A stretch of DNA of 64,000 bases from Daphnia pulex. Lineage: Eukaryota; Arthropoda; Branchiopoda; Diplostraca; Daphniidae. The first letter of the stretch is position 1; each line of letters opens with the position of its first letter. Position numbers and translations under genes: made by a program. Of this stretch, positions 22,759-35,628 are shown in pieces. Below the pieces are notes generated by a model, which saw only the letters and a list, made by a program, of their open reading frames with translations, was not told where the DNA came from and made no database searches. Location: positions 6,453,001 through 6,517,000 of the forward strand of contig NC_060022.1 in NCBI RefSeq assembly GCF_021134715.1, in the 5' to 3' direction.

Positions 22759-25700
22759 AGACCTCTCTTCCACGCGTCCGGCCGTCCCTAGCATCTTGAG
22801 ATGTCTCCAAATTAACCTAAGACACTCCAAAACTGCCTCCTCTGCCCTAGCCCAAGTTGTTCTTGACTTAAATATTGATGTTGCTCTTGTCCAGGAACCT
22901 TACGCATATTCTGTGTCCCCTCCGGTTCTTGCGAATATTCCACCCGGCTTCTCGCCGTTCCACCAACTCTCTTCCGATCACGCGTACGGCTCAGCCATCC
23001 TGTTACGAGACTCTCTATCCAAAAACGCCTCCCTCTCCTCCTCCCTGCCACCCAACATTTCCACCTGCATCTCCTTTCCCACTTGCTCGGGTTCACTCAG
23101 CTTCTGCTCTGCGTACCTACGGCCATCCCTCCCTAATTTTTGCCAAAGTGCCTCCCAAATTCTCGACAAATCCGCCTCTCCTCTTTCCATTATTTGTGTA
23201 GACTCTAACGCGAAAAACTTATTGTGGAACAGCAATGGTACCGATTCCCGGGGCTCTGATCTGGAAGCGCTTATTCTTCATCATAATCTAAATATTGTTA
23301 ACAAACCTCGCGCTGACCTTGATTTTGTTCCTGGGGGGACCTCTTTTATCGATGTCACTCTTGCTGGTGATCGTGTCAATATCCACCGCTGGTCCTATCT
23401 AGCCATGCCCTCCCTTTCTAATCACCCATATATCTATTTTGAGGTTGTGATTAGTGGAATTACTCCTTTGCTCAAAAGTCCAGCCCCTAATAAGGCCCCT
23501 TCCCTCTTTCACATTAACCAACGATCATATCTGAACTGCCTTGCCCTAACTCTCAACAAAAGGGAGCCTCATTCTCTCTCTCTGTCGTCACCTGAATCCA
23601 TTGACCGCCAAATTGAACGTCTCTCTTCGACCATGGTCAACTGTGCTAGACGTGCCAAAGTAAAAAATCCTCCAGTCCCTCCCTCTAAGACCATGCCCTG
23701 GTGGTCTCATGAGCTTTGTGCTCTCCGTTCCAAAGCACGGTCCTCTTACAAAGCTTGGTCGCGATCGAAGCTATCTAGTGATGAGAGTCTGTACCGCCGT
23801 TCCAAGGCAAGCTATCAACGTGCCCTGCGGCTAGCCAAAAGCAAAGCATGGGCTGACTTTCGCGCACGGGCGTCGTCCAGCGATACGTTCAAGGTTCTTG
23901 CCTCTTTCTCTGGGAAATCAAAATCCATCCCAGTACCCTCTGAGCTCACTGTCAATGGAACCATAACAAGTGATCCCTCTATCATCACCAAAGCGTGCGC
24001 CGAACACTTCTTTCCTGACGAGCCACCATCGGACATTGACCATTCTGCTATTCTTGATTCTGCTAATTCTGCTCTAAATCTCTCTGACTCGGCGGCTCCT
24101 CCTGTATCTGACTGGGAATTCGAATCAGCTACTAAAACACTTAACAAAAAGTCTGCTCCTGGCTATGACGGTATCTCTGCTGACCTCCTTCTTTTCAGCC
24201 TTCCTGTGATTAAGCCGCTTCTCTTCAAGATTATCAATGCTTGCCTTTTGCTCTCCTTCTTTCCCAACAACTGGAAACTCTCTAAGGTCGTAGTCATTGG
24301 GAAACCAAACAAGCCTGATTACTCGACTCTCAACAGCTTCAGGCCTATCAGCCTAGTCTCGAATCTTGCCAAACTCCTTGAAAAAGTTATTCTGGGTCGC
24401 CTCATTTGGTACAGCCGCTCTCTGAATTGGTTTAGTGACTACCAGCACGGTTTCCGTGAAGGCAGGTCGACTGAGTCCGCCGCCCACTCACTCACGTCCG
24501 TTATCGAGTCTGCTTTTGTAGAGCGTAAGGTGTGTGCTGCTGCGTTTCTTGACATCAAGAGTGCTTTTGACTCTGCTTGGCACCCTGCAATCATTGCCTC
24601 CCTAGTGAAACGCTCCTGCCCCGGCTATCTCCTAAAAATAGTTCAGAACTTCCTCTCCAACAGAGTTGCTGCTATCTCGGTCCATGACTCTACTTTCACC
24701 AAACCAGTCTTTCTCGGATGTCCGCAAGGAGGGGTGCTATCCCCCTTCTTGTGGAATATACTCGTCGACGACCTGCTCAGACTAGAGTTTGATTTTCTAG
24801 TAATATTCATTGCCTATGCAGACGACATTACCATTGTAACACCCCACAAAGACCCAGAAATTGCTACTCGTAATCTGCAGATTGCGTGTGACACGGTGGT
24901 CAGTTGGCTCCGTTCTCGGAAACTATATCTGAATGCCCTCAAATCTGTCTTTGTCGTATTCTCTCGCAAACGTATCGCACTGAACAACCTAAATATCCGC
25001 ATTAACAACATCGTGATTTTCCCTTCTCTGTCTGTCCACTTTCTTGGCCTCATTGTTGACGCAAATCTAAAATGGAAAGATCATCTAAATGCTAAATGCG
25101 TTTCGGCCAAAAGGGCCCTTCTCATGGTGAATTCCTGTCTGCGACAGTCCTTTGGCTTTGATTGTATGCGCCTCAGGTCTCTTTACCTCTCTAATGTCGA
25201 GCCGATCCTCTCTTATGGGTGCTCAGTGTGGCTCTCCGTTCTCAAAACTCAGGCTGGAAAGAAAACCCTATGGTCCTTCCAGCGCTATGCCGCTCGTCTT
25301 ATCACTCGGTCCTTCAAAACAGCTCCCACTGATGCCCTTTTAGTTTTGGCCAATCTGCTCCCGCTTGATCTGCATCTCCTCAAACTTGCCAGCCTAAGAT
25401 ACCTATCTATGAACCTGACTGGTGGTTTCTCTCCGTCCTCGTTGAAGATTCTGTCTGAGCGCGTTCCGTTACTTATCTCCGCGCAGAGAATTCCACCTGT
25501 TAACTCGTTATACTTGCCGGAGCTGCCTCCGTGGGCTATCAAAGTCTTTACATCGTCCATTCCAGGAGTTGTCGTCCCGCTTCTTCCTACTGATCGTAGG
25601 GTACTGAGACTAACCATCCATATATCTTGCAAGGGGACTGTCGCTAGTTTCTGTGTGGTTGCCTCCAACTCTCTTAATGTCTTAGACGTGTGCAACTCCT

Positions 25701-26452
25701 GGTTGCCTACCTTAACCTCTTATAGACTCGCAATATGCTCTGCACTCTCCAAAGCCGTTGAAATCATCTCCCTTCGGCGGCATGCTTTTAATTATTTTGA
25801 AATCTGCTTAGAGGGCAAGGACACTCCAACGTTATTTCAGCCAACGTCTTCTCTGTCTGAGGCTGAGGCTCTTGTATTCTCTGCTATACAGGCCCTCGGT
25901 CAGTCTTGTCTGCTCCTTCTTGCATGCCACTCGTCCTCTCCTGGCTGCGTCTTAGCTAGGCTTTGGGCAGACCGACCCACTAGGGGTGATCCCAACGCTG
26001 AGGCGTTACCATCAAAATCCCTCGCTGCTAAGGCTTTTTCTGCCTTCCTGACTGAAGTATGGAACAAGGAGTGGACCTCCTTTCCCAATGGCGCTACTAC
26101 TCGACTGTTTTTCCCAGAAGTCACCTCCGCTGCCTTGCTCCTGCGCCATCGCTCCAATGCAGTGACGTTTCAGCTACTGTCCGGTCACTGCGCTCTCAAC
26201 TCCCATCAGCATCGCTTTGGCTTCTCTGCCTCCCCTGCCTGTGCGTGCGGCCATTCTTTCGAATCCATCTCTCATTTTTTATTTGACTGTCCAAATTTCT
26301 CCCAGTTGCGTCAATCCCTATTTCTCACAACCTCTGCAAACGATCTCCGCTGGCCCCCAACGCTATCTACGTTTCCCACATGTATTCCTCTCTGGCATGC
26401 CCTGGTCGTTTTCATCACAAAATCCAAACGGCTCGTTTTAAAACAGGCCTAG
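22751..26452 (+). CDS. Retrotransposon ORF2: APE-type endonuclease and reverse transcriptase, 1,233 aa
   Basis: The ATG overlaps the ORF1 stop (ATGGTTAG), which suggests translation by termination-reinitiation. The endonuclease fills residues ~18-230: QIN at 20-22, VQEP with catalytic Glu near 49, CVDSNAKNLLW near 149-159, SFIDVTL near 198-204, and SNH at 223-225 where the family has S-D-H. Reverse transcriptase follows: SAPGYDGI, FRPISLVSNLAKLLEK, HGFREGRSTESA, FLDIKSAFDSAW, GCPQGGVLSP and the Y-A-D-D box near 689. The C-terminus has LLSGHCALNSHQHRFG and a C-A-C ... H ... C finger (about 1,163-1,180). No separate RNase H domain is obvious. The frame is fully open, so apart from S-N-H it could be functional. 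Confidence 0.92.
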   Translation: MVRDLSSTRPAVPSILRCLQINLRHSKTASSALAQVVLDLNIDVALVQEPYAYSVSPPVLANIPPGFSPFHQLSSDHAYGSAILLRDSLSKNASLSSSLPPNISTCISFPTCSGSLSFCSAYLRPSLPNFCQSASQILDKSASPLSIICVDSNAKNLLWNSNGTDSRGSDLEALILHHNLNIVNKPRADLDFVPGGTSFIDVTLAGDRVNIHRWSYLAMPSLSNHPYIYFEVVISGITPLLKSPAPNKAPSLFHINQRSYLNCLALTLNKREPHSLSLSSPESIDRQIERLSSTMVNCARRAKVKNPPVPPSKTMPWWSHELCALRSKARSSYKAWSRSKLSSDESLYRRSKASYQRALRLAKSKAWADFRARASSSDTFKVLASFSGKSKSIPVPSELTVNGTITSDPSIITKACAEHFFPDEPPSDIDHSAILDSANSALNLSDSAAPPVSDWEFESATKTLNKKSAPGYDGISADLLLFSLPVIKPLLFKIINACLLLSFFPNNWKLSKVVVIGKPNKPDYSTLNSFRPISLVSNLAKLLEKVILGRLIWYSRSLNWFSDYQHGFREGRSTESAAHSLTSVIESAFVERKVCAAAFLDIKSAFDSAWHPAIIASLVKRSCPGYLLKIVQNFLSNRVAAISVHDSTFTKPVFLGCPQGGVLSPFLWNILVDDLLRLEFDFLVIFIAYADDITIVTPHKDPEIATRNLQIACDTVVSWLRSRKLYLNALKSVFVVFSRKRIALNNLNIRINNIVIFPSLSVHFLGLIVDANLKWKDHLNAKCVSAKRALLMVNSCLRQSFGFDCMRLRSLYLSNVEPILSYGCSVWLSVLKTQAGKKTLWSFQRYAARLITRSFKTAPTDALLVLANLLPLDLHLLKLASLRYLSMNLTGGFSPSSLKILSERVPLLISAQRIPPVNSLYLPELPPWAIKVFTSSIPGVVVPLLPTDRRVLRLTIHISCKGTVASFCVVASNSLNVLDVCNSWLPTLTSYRLAICSALSKAVEIISLRRHAFNYFEICLEGKDTPTLFQPTSSLSEAEALVFSAIQALGQSCLLLLACHSSSPGCVLARLWADRPTRGDPNAEALPSKSLAAKAFSAFLTEVWNKEWTSFPNGATTRLFFPEVTSAALLLRHRSNAVTFQLLSGHCALNSHQHRFGFSASPACACGHSFESISHFLFDCPNFSQLRQSLFLTTSANDLRWPPTLSTFPTCIPLWHALVVFITKSKRLVLKQA

Positions 26453-27056
26453 AGTCTTTTAGCCAACATTCCGGGTCTTGTTTTACTTAAGGTGCTGCTG
26501 CCTGGCCACGATATCCATGATATCGTTCTGGCCCCAGGCTATCGGCTGCACTGTCATGACTAGGCGCCTGGCCTACCCTCTCCCCAAACGAGTCTGTCGT
26601 TTCTGGATGAGGCCGCTCGCTATCGCGTCTGTCGTCTTTTTTGTTTTGGTTTGGCAACCCTGCTGTGGTTAGGCTTTTTTCTCTTTCCGTTTCGTTTTAT
26701 TTTCTTTCTCTTCGCCCATGCCCCCCCCCCTCCCACTAACTTGTCCAATAGGCCGCACTCTAGGAACTGCCAAGAGGGCTCCTGTGTCTGTCAGTAGCTA
26801 CACCGGCGGTCGCCGGCTGGCGGCCAGCAGGTTCAACCAAGCCGGGCAGGTCTCATCAAATGGCGAAACAGGGTCCCCCCTCGAGGCCCGCACTAGAGCT
26901 GGCGGTAGGCCCAGTTTCCCCTCGGTTATTTTTTGTCTGTTTTTATTCGCTTGTACACATAACCTTTCACTTGTAAATACTGTATATCTCCATCGGCGTG
27001 CAATACACTGGGCTATACTCGGAATCCGAGGTGCGCCCAATTTAAAAAAAAAAAAA
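26453..27056 (+). other. 3' UTR and poly(A) tail of retrotransposon copy 2
   Basis: About 590 bases of untranslated sequence end in TTT plus A14. A strong stem-loop (cctggccacgatatc / gatatcgttctggccccagg, 26,501-26,538) lies close to the ORF2 stop. In non-LTR elements 3' structures are recognised by the element's own reverse transcriptase, so this is a candidate recognition structure. Confidence 0.6.
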
Positions 27057-27064
27057 ATGATTGA
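27057..27064 (+). repeat. Right target-site duplication of retrotransposon copy 2
   Basis: ATGATTGA directly after the A tail. The first A cannot be separated from the tail, so the duplication could be 7 bases. Confidence 0.8.
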
Positions 27065-28067
27065 AACAATAAAAAGTTTCAGTCGTTTCGAGATTGGAAC
27101 CACTAACATTGACTGTTTTCAGTTTCCGACTGGAATGTTTTAAATTACCATAGAATTATTTGATTAAGTCAATTGTTCTGAAAACAAAAATGTTTTTTTA
27201 ATTAGAAGCATGAATAACTAAAAAACAATCTTCGGTCATGCAAGTTTAACTTTGACATATCGGTACGCTCTAATGTACGGCCCCACGAACGCTTATTCGA
27301 GCCCACGCACAACTTATTTGATCTACCCGAAGCGCTAACCATTACACCCAAGGATTGTAATATAAAACGTATTAAAATAAATTTGGTTTCACCAAAATTT
27401 TACACCCATTGAGTGTAAAATAAAACGTATTAAAATAAATTTTCTTTCACTAAAATCTAGGACAATATAAATATTCCTTCGCGGAAATGTCTACATTTAT
27501 CTCTTAATTCCCTATAGTTTTCTTGTATACATCCATTAGCAAATGACACAAAAAAAATAAAATATCAAATTGAATAAGACATTTTTACATAAATAGATAT
27601 GAAAGATAAAATAATTGATGATTGAAACAATAAAAAGTTTCAGTCGTTTCGAGATTGGAACCACTAACATTGACTGTTTTCAGTTTCCGACTGGAATGTT
27701 TTAAATTACCATAGAATTATTTGATTAAGTCAATTGTTCTGAAAACAAAAATGTTTTTTTAATTAGAAGCATGAATAACTAAAAAACAATCTTCGGTCAT
27801 GCAAGTTTAACTTTGACATATCGGTACGCTCTAATGTACGGCCCCACGAACGCTTATTCGAGCCCACGCACAACTTATTTGATCTACCCGAAGCGCTAAC
27901 CATTACACCCAAGGATTATAATATAAAACGTATTAAAATAAATTTGGTTTCACCAAAATTTTACACCCATTGAGTGTAAAATAAAACGTATTAAAATAAA
28001 TTTTCTTTCACTAAAATCTAGGACAATATAAATATTCCTTCGCGGAAATGTCTACATTTATCTCTTA
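27057..28067 (+). repeat. Satellite array block 3, about 1.8 units
   Basis: It resumes in phase after retrotransposon copy 2 and carries two Pol III-like cassettes (B-box-like motifs near 27,296 and 27,857). It is broken at tctctta by the hairpin module at 28,068 and reappears for 23 bases at 28,712-28,734. Confidence 0.93.
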
Positions 28068-28301
28068 ACGAGTAACCTGAGCCCCGTTCAAATCCGGGGA
28101 GCTTTTGTCTAGCGTAAAGTCGGACTGTTTTGCTATTTAATCATCTACCCGTAATAGATTTAATCGTGGGAAATCTGCCCAGTACTTGAAGATTTCGTCA
28201 TCACGGCGAGACATCTGGTGGTGATGCTGGTTGTTACGTCATCAAAGATTGCGTCATCACGGCGACGACATCTGGTGTTAGGCATGTTTGGGCATGTTCC
28301 A

Positions 28302-28363
28302 TTTTGGAGGAGGAGCCTGTGTTGACACATTATCCGTGACAGACACAGGCTCCTCCCCCAAAA
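28302..28363. repeat. Stem-loop of hairpin module, copy 1
   Basis: An inverted repeat of about 23 bases: TTTTGGAGGAGGAGCCTGTG pairs with CACAGGCTCCTCCCCCAAAA, around a loop of roughly 16-20 bases. Confidence 0.8.
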
Positions 28364-28627
28364 GCTTGTTCTTTTATTATATATGGACGAGTAACCTGAG
28401 CCCCGTTCAAATCCGGGGAACTTTTGTCTAGCGTAAAGTTGGACTGTTTTGCTATTCGCTTTTCTGTAGCTTAATCATCTGCCCGTAATAGATTTTAATT
28501 CGGGAAATCTGCCCAGTACTTGAAGATTTCGTCATCACGGCGTTGCTATGGACATCTGGTGGTGATGCTGGTTGTTGCGTCATCACGGCGACGACATCTG
28601 GTGTTGGGCATGTTTGGGCATGTTCCA

Positions 28628-28688
28628 TTTTGGGGGAGGAGTCTGTGTTGACACATTGTTGACACAGACACAGGCTCCTCCCACAAAA
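28628..28688. repeat. Stem-loop of hairpin module, copy 2
   Basis: TTTTGGGGGAGGAGTCTGTG pairs with CACAGGCTCCTCCCACAAAA. Both arms carry substitutions relative to copy 1, yet the stem remains. Confidence 0.8.
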
Positions 28689-28711
28689 GCTTGTTCTTTT
28701 ATTATATATGG

Positions 28712-28734
28712 ATTCCCTATAGTTTTCTCGTATA
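28712..28734 (+). repeat. Terminal satellite fragment
   Basis: attccctatagttttctcg and tata, identical to the satellite unit and continuing exactly where block 3 stopped. It marks the right edge of the array. Confidence 0.8.
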
Positions 28735-28749
28735 GATGTTATACCATTG

Positions 28750-29019
28750 AAAAAGTAGTAGTCGAGCAAAAAATCGTGTGCAGTTTACGCCGATGCGCAC
28801 CACAGCGGCCGATAGCAGAACCTAGATTGTTATTACGCTTGACAACCTGTACAGTCAAGATCCTTTGTTCGACCACAGTCGAACAAGGCCTTTTTGTCGA
28901 ACAAAGGATCTTGACTGTACAGGTTGTCAAGCGTAATAACAATCTAGGTTCTGCTATCGGCCGCTGTGGTGCGCATCGGCGTAAACTGCGCACGACTTTT
29001 TGGCATGTCTACTACTTCA
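28750..29019. repeat. Long foldback (inverted repeat, ~106-base core arms, 22-base loop)
   Basis: The core arms 28,768-28,873 and 28,896-29,001 are reverse complements with about two mismatches; weaker pairing extends to aagtagtag / ctactactt on the outside. The loop contains another partial copy of the inner arm (gtcgaacaa). The arms are GC-richer than the surroundings (gcgcaccacagcggccgat). No transposase or target duplication was found. It could be a foldback transposable element or a hairpin RNA locus. Apparent frames across it are artefacts of the palindrome. Confidence 0.9.
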
Positions 29020-30149
29020 GCCCGAAGGGCGAAGCTAATAATCGCATACGCAGGAAAAAAAAAGCCATGTCACTTTGTATGTCTGTCTGTATGTAACGCT
29101 CCATAGCTCGGGTGTTTCAGGACAGATTTCGGACTTTTTGGTCTTAGAAATTAGACAAAAAATATGCGGTGCGACCAGAACAAAAATAATTTCATTTACT
29201 TAATTAGTTCTCCCGTAATTAATGAAAAACTGCTAAAATAATTGTTTAACGACTAGAGACATCTGGCGGTGGCGACTACAACTTTTTCTCCTTAGGTTTA
29301 AATTCCAGTTTCCACTACATGTGTAAGCTTGTCATTTACTAAACGTGTTAAGTTTAAAATTAATCCTTTTCGTCGAATATTTTTTATTGAAATATATTCG
29401 TAATGTATGGTTAAACATGAGTAAAATAATATTACGAATATATGCCGCCCAAATAAATCACCACCAGATGTCCATAGCATCGCCGTGATGACGCAATCTT
29501 TGATGACCCAACCATGACGCAATAACCAGATTTGTATTTAAGTTTTGCAGTAATTAAAATAAATGATGGTTATGTTTAAAATTCAATCATTGAACTTTAT
29601 GTGTAAAAATAGGAACATCTGAGTTGAGCAAACTAAACGTAAATAACTTGCAAGGATATTGGACTGTAACAGAAAAATCCTGTTTTAAAACCAAAAAGTC
29701 TGTGAAGAAAAGTGTGAATTGTGGATAATTCCGACCTAACAATAGGCCCTGAATTTGTCATTTAAGACAGTTTTCAACTGGCTTACGACTATCCCTTCGC
29801 GGCGAGCTGATAAGCTTGCTTTTCTATCTTAGCACTTATCTTTAAATTGAAAATTGCAAAGAATTTCATGGGTTATAGAAAATTTTCAGCGTGAAAATTG
29901 ATTTTGTAGAAATTTAGGGGGATTTACAGGGATTTTAAAGAATTTTGGGGTAAAAAGAAAAAAAATGTGTTTAGGGATATTTCTGGGGATTTTTCATTTT
30001 GTTTTCAGGGTATTATTTCCCTGATCTGGCAACTTCTAGGGGCGCCTGTTTTTTAGAAGTGGGAGCACTGAGTTTCACGTGATTTTTTGTATTCACATCA
30101 ATGAATGTTGTAGAGTGGTTGATTGAATTATAGTAATAAAAAAAAAGTA
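29020..30149. other. Intergenic DNA between repeat zone and MCM9
   Basis: AT-rich. It contains an inverted, diverged copy of part of the 28.2-28.6 kb module at 29,455-29,531 (accaccagatgtcc, catcgccgtgatgacgcaat, tttgatgac read in reverse orientation) and a shorter acatctggcggtgg motif at 29,259. The 250 bases before 30,150 should hold the MCM9 promoter; no clear core element was recognised. Confidence 0.5.
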
Positions 30150-33636
<3,487 letters not shown>

Positions 33637-33677
33637 AATTACTCGAAACTCATTTATTCTTGTGTAATTCGGATGAA

Positions 33678-33683
33678 AATAAA
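33678..33683 (+). terminator. Polyadenylation signal of MCM9
   Basis: AATAAA 41 bases after the MCM9 stop codon. Confidence 0.6.
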
Positions 33684-34164
33684 ATACTGGAAAATTTGCC
33701 AACTCAGTATAGTTAAAGAGAAAAATAAATCTTTTAATACATTTTAGTAGCGTGATTTACTATGTAAGATATTATTTGATTATCGCAAATAACTCTAAGT
33801 ACTTTATATTAAGGAAAATCCCTTCTATTCTGCATTCTGCATAAAATTTCGAATCTGGATGTGATGGAGAATATGATACGGATACAAGTATTTATGGAAT
33901 TTGAATTTGACGCCATGATGTAGGCATGTAGCCCAGCATAGCTCTGGCCCAGCCCAGCTCTGCATGAACATGAATGCCAATAAAGCGAATGGAGTATACA
34001 CGTGTGTTTAGGGATCAACCAATAGTTTCTGGCTATTGTGAATATGTGACATGATACATGAAGGTTTAATGCCGTAAGCAGTCGGCCATTAAAGGTTTTT
34101 TCTGAAGGTTCATCTTAAATTAAAAGAGTATCCAATCTTCTAAAGAAAACTATTTGGTATCGCA
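33684..34164. other. Intergenic, MCM9 to ZNF207
   Basis: 480 bases of AT-rich sequence that must hold the ZNF207 promoter and 5' UTR. A short cagcccagctctg stretch near 33,950 stands out in composition, but I recognise no element. Confidence 0.4.
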
Positions 34165-35628
34165 ATGGGGAGAAAGAAGAAAAAGCCTTCAAAACCTTGG
34201 TGCTGGTATTGCAATCGAGACTTCGATGATGAAAAAATTCTTTTACAACATCAGAAAGCTAAACATTTCAAGTGTCATATATGCCACAAAAAACTTTATA
34301 CAGGACCTGGACTATCTATACACTGCATGCAGGTTGTTACCCCGATCCAATAACTACTAATAATATAAACATTTTTGGTTAAATTCATGTTGCAATTTTA
34401 TTTAAATCTTGACTTAAGGTACACAAAGAAACACTTGACCGAGTGCCGAACTCTCTTCCCAACAGAGGAAACATTGAAATAGAAATTTATGGCATGGAAG
34501 GAATCCCAGAATCTGATATTAGAGATCATGAAGCCCAAAAACAAGGTAGTTTTTTAAGGTCTTCATTTATTTGATTGATGTATTAATAAGATTAATGTTG
34601 GTGTTATTGTAGCTGGCAGAATTACAACTGCTGCAGGTGCAGACAGTAGTGATGAAGAAGGAGGTTCTTCAGCGAAACGGGCAAAGACAGCTCAACCTGC
34701 AGTTCAAGAATCATCAACACCAAGTATTCAATCCATTGGAACCATGCCGATAACCCCAATGCTTGCATCTCCTTTCATGGGAATGGGTCCCATGAATCCA
34801 TACTTAGGACATTTACCCTTACCAATGATGGGATCTGTGCCACAAATGCCTCTCCCTGGTGGGGCGGTTTCATCACCTCAGACACCATCTAAGCCTCTTT
34901 TTGCATCCTCTAGTAGTCCTTCATCAAGCAACAGTGCCTCCAAACCAGCATTTGCTGCATATGGGTACATGTCTCATATAATTTTTGTAGTTAGAATTAT
35001 GAACCATTGCTTTCTTCAAAATTACTAACTGTTAATTGTTATTAATAGTTCTGGTGGTGCTGGGGCAACTATTGTTGGTGAATCAACTGTTCCAAAAAAG
35101 TCAGGTGTCATTGCTACTCAAGCTGGTTCCAGCAAAATAATGCACCCAGAAGAGGATCTCTCATTGGCAAGTCTTATAATACACATTTGTGAGGGGGAAA
35201 AACTAACAAATTAAATGACATATTAGGAAGAGTTGCGAGCCAGGTGCCATCGATATCAAAGAAGCGCTGTACCTACAAGTATGCCTCAGGTATCGATTGC
35301 CAGCCCACAAAGTGCTACTGTTACTCCTGTCAGCTCTGTAAGCAGCGGACAAATGGGCTTGCCAATGGGGCATCTCCCAGCCGGGATGATGATCCCGATG
35401 CCTATGACGCACATGGCGCTCCCCCCGCATATGCAAATGGGAATGGCCCCTATGGGACTTCTCCGAGCACCGCACATGCATCCTGGTAACTTCTAAAATA
35501 TCTTCACGTAATAAGGTAATCGTCTCAAAATTGATTTTTGTTTTTCCCATATTAAAGGCATGCCTGGAGGATTCTCTCCATATGGTGCCCCTCTTGGTTT
35601 TCCGATGATGCCACCGCGCTTCCGGTAG
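34165..35628 (+). CDS. ZNF207: BUB3-interacting zinc finger protein ZNF207/BuGZ
   Basis: Six exons: 34165-34332, 34419-34545, 34613-34964, 35049-35166, 35227-35485, 35558-35628; 364 aa. BuGZ binds microtubules and BUB3, promoting kinetochore loading and spindle assembly. The N-terminus MGRKKKK ... [15 protein letters not shown] is nearly identical to the vertebrate protein and holds two C2H2 fingers (about residues 12-57), followed by the conserved [12 protein letters not shown] long Pro/Met/Gly-rich low-complexity region follows ([16 protein letters not shown] type), of the sort that drives coacervation of BuGZ. The GLEBS motif [13 protein letters not shown] (~248-260) spans the exon 4/5 junction. 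Intron 4 has a GC donor (G|GCAAGT). The protein is somewhat shorter than the human one. Confidence 0.93.
35167..35226 (+). other. GC-AG intron in ZNF207
   Basis: The donor TTG|GCAAGT and acceptor TATTAG|GAAGAG are the only junctions that keep the GLEBS motif in frame. This is a 60-base intron of the minor GC-AG type with otherwise strong donor consensus. Confidence 0.8.

Larger units (their letters stand above)
20549..27056 (+). mobile_element. Non-LTR retrotransposon copy 2 (R1/Jockey-like group), near full length
   Basis: The element carries a ~920-base leader, ORF1 with CCHC knuckles, ORF2 with apurinic-type endonuclease and reverse transcriptase, a 3' UTR and an A14 tail. It is inserted in a satellite unit with an 8-base duplication ATGATTGA at 20,541-20,548 and 27,057-27,064; removing it restores a normal unit. 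The first 34 bases (20,549-20,582, an A-rich stretch) do not match copy 1 and may be filler added at insertion; homology with copy 1 starts at about 20,583. Domain order places it in the R1/LOA/Jockey assemblage. The target differs from that of copy 1, so there is no strict site specificity. Confidence 0.92.
28068..28711. repeat. Tandem dimer of a ~320-base hairpin module with a tRNA T-arm-like motif
   Basis: Two copies (28,068-28,386 and 28,387-28,711) both start acgagtaacctgag and end tatatatgg. The dimer is inserted cleanly into the satellite motif between ctctta and attccctatag. Each copy has gccccgttcaaatccgggg (a T-arm with a perfect B box GTTCAAATC) followed by a TTTT run, ATCTGGTGGTGATG and GACGACATCTGGTG motifs, and a strong stem-loop. 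The copies differ by scattered substitutions and small indels (about 25 bases), so the duplication is not brand new. No tRNA 5' half or coding capacity is present. Family not recognised. Confidence 0.8.

Noticed and set aside
22812..26441. Many short frames overlapping ORF2 on both strands
   Set aside because: Shadows of the endonuclease/reverse transcriptase frame.
2041..28067. Genuine tRNA-Gln genes in the array
   Set aside because: Only the D-arm/A box matches. The anticodon arm, acceptor stem and T-arm pairing are not present, so it is a tRNA-like head, not a tRNA.
28081..28103. Complete tRNA gene at the T-arm-like motif of the hairpin module
   Set aside because: No A box or acceptor stem partner upstream; only a T-arm-like hairpin and a T4 run.
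28572..29096. 174-codon frame across the foldback and its mirror frame on the other strand
   Set aside because: Both share the same peptide only because the DNA is palindromic; no coding signature.
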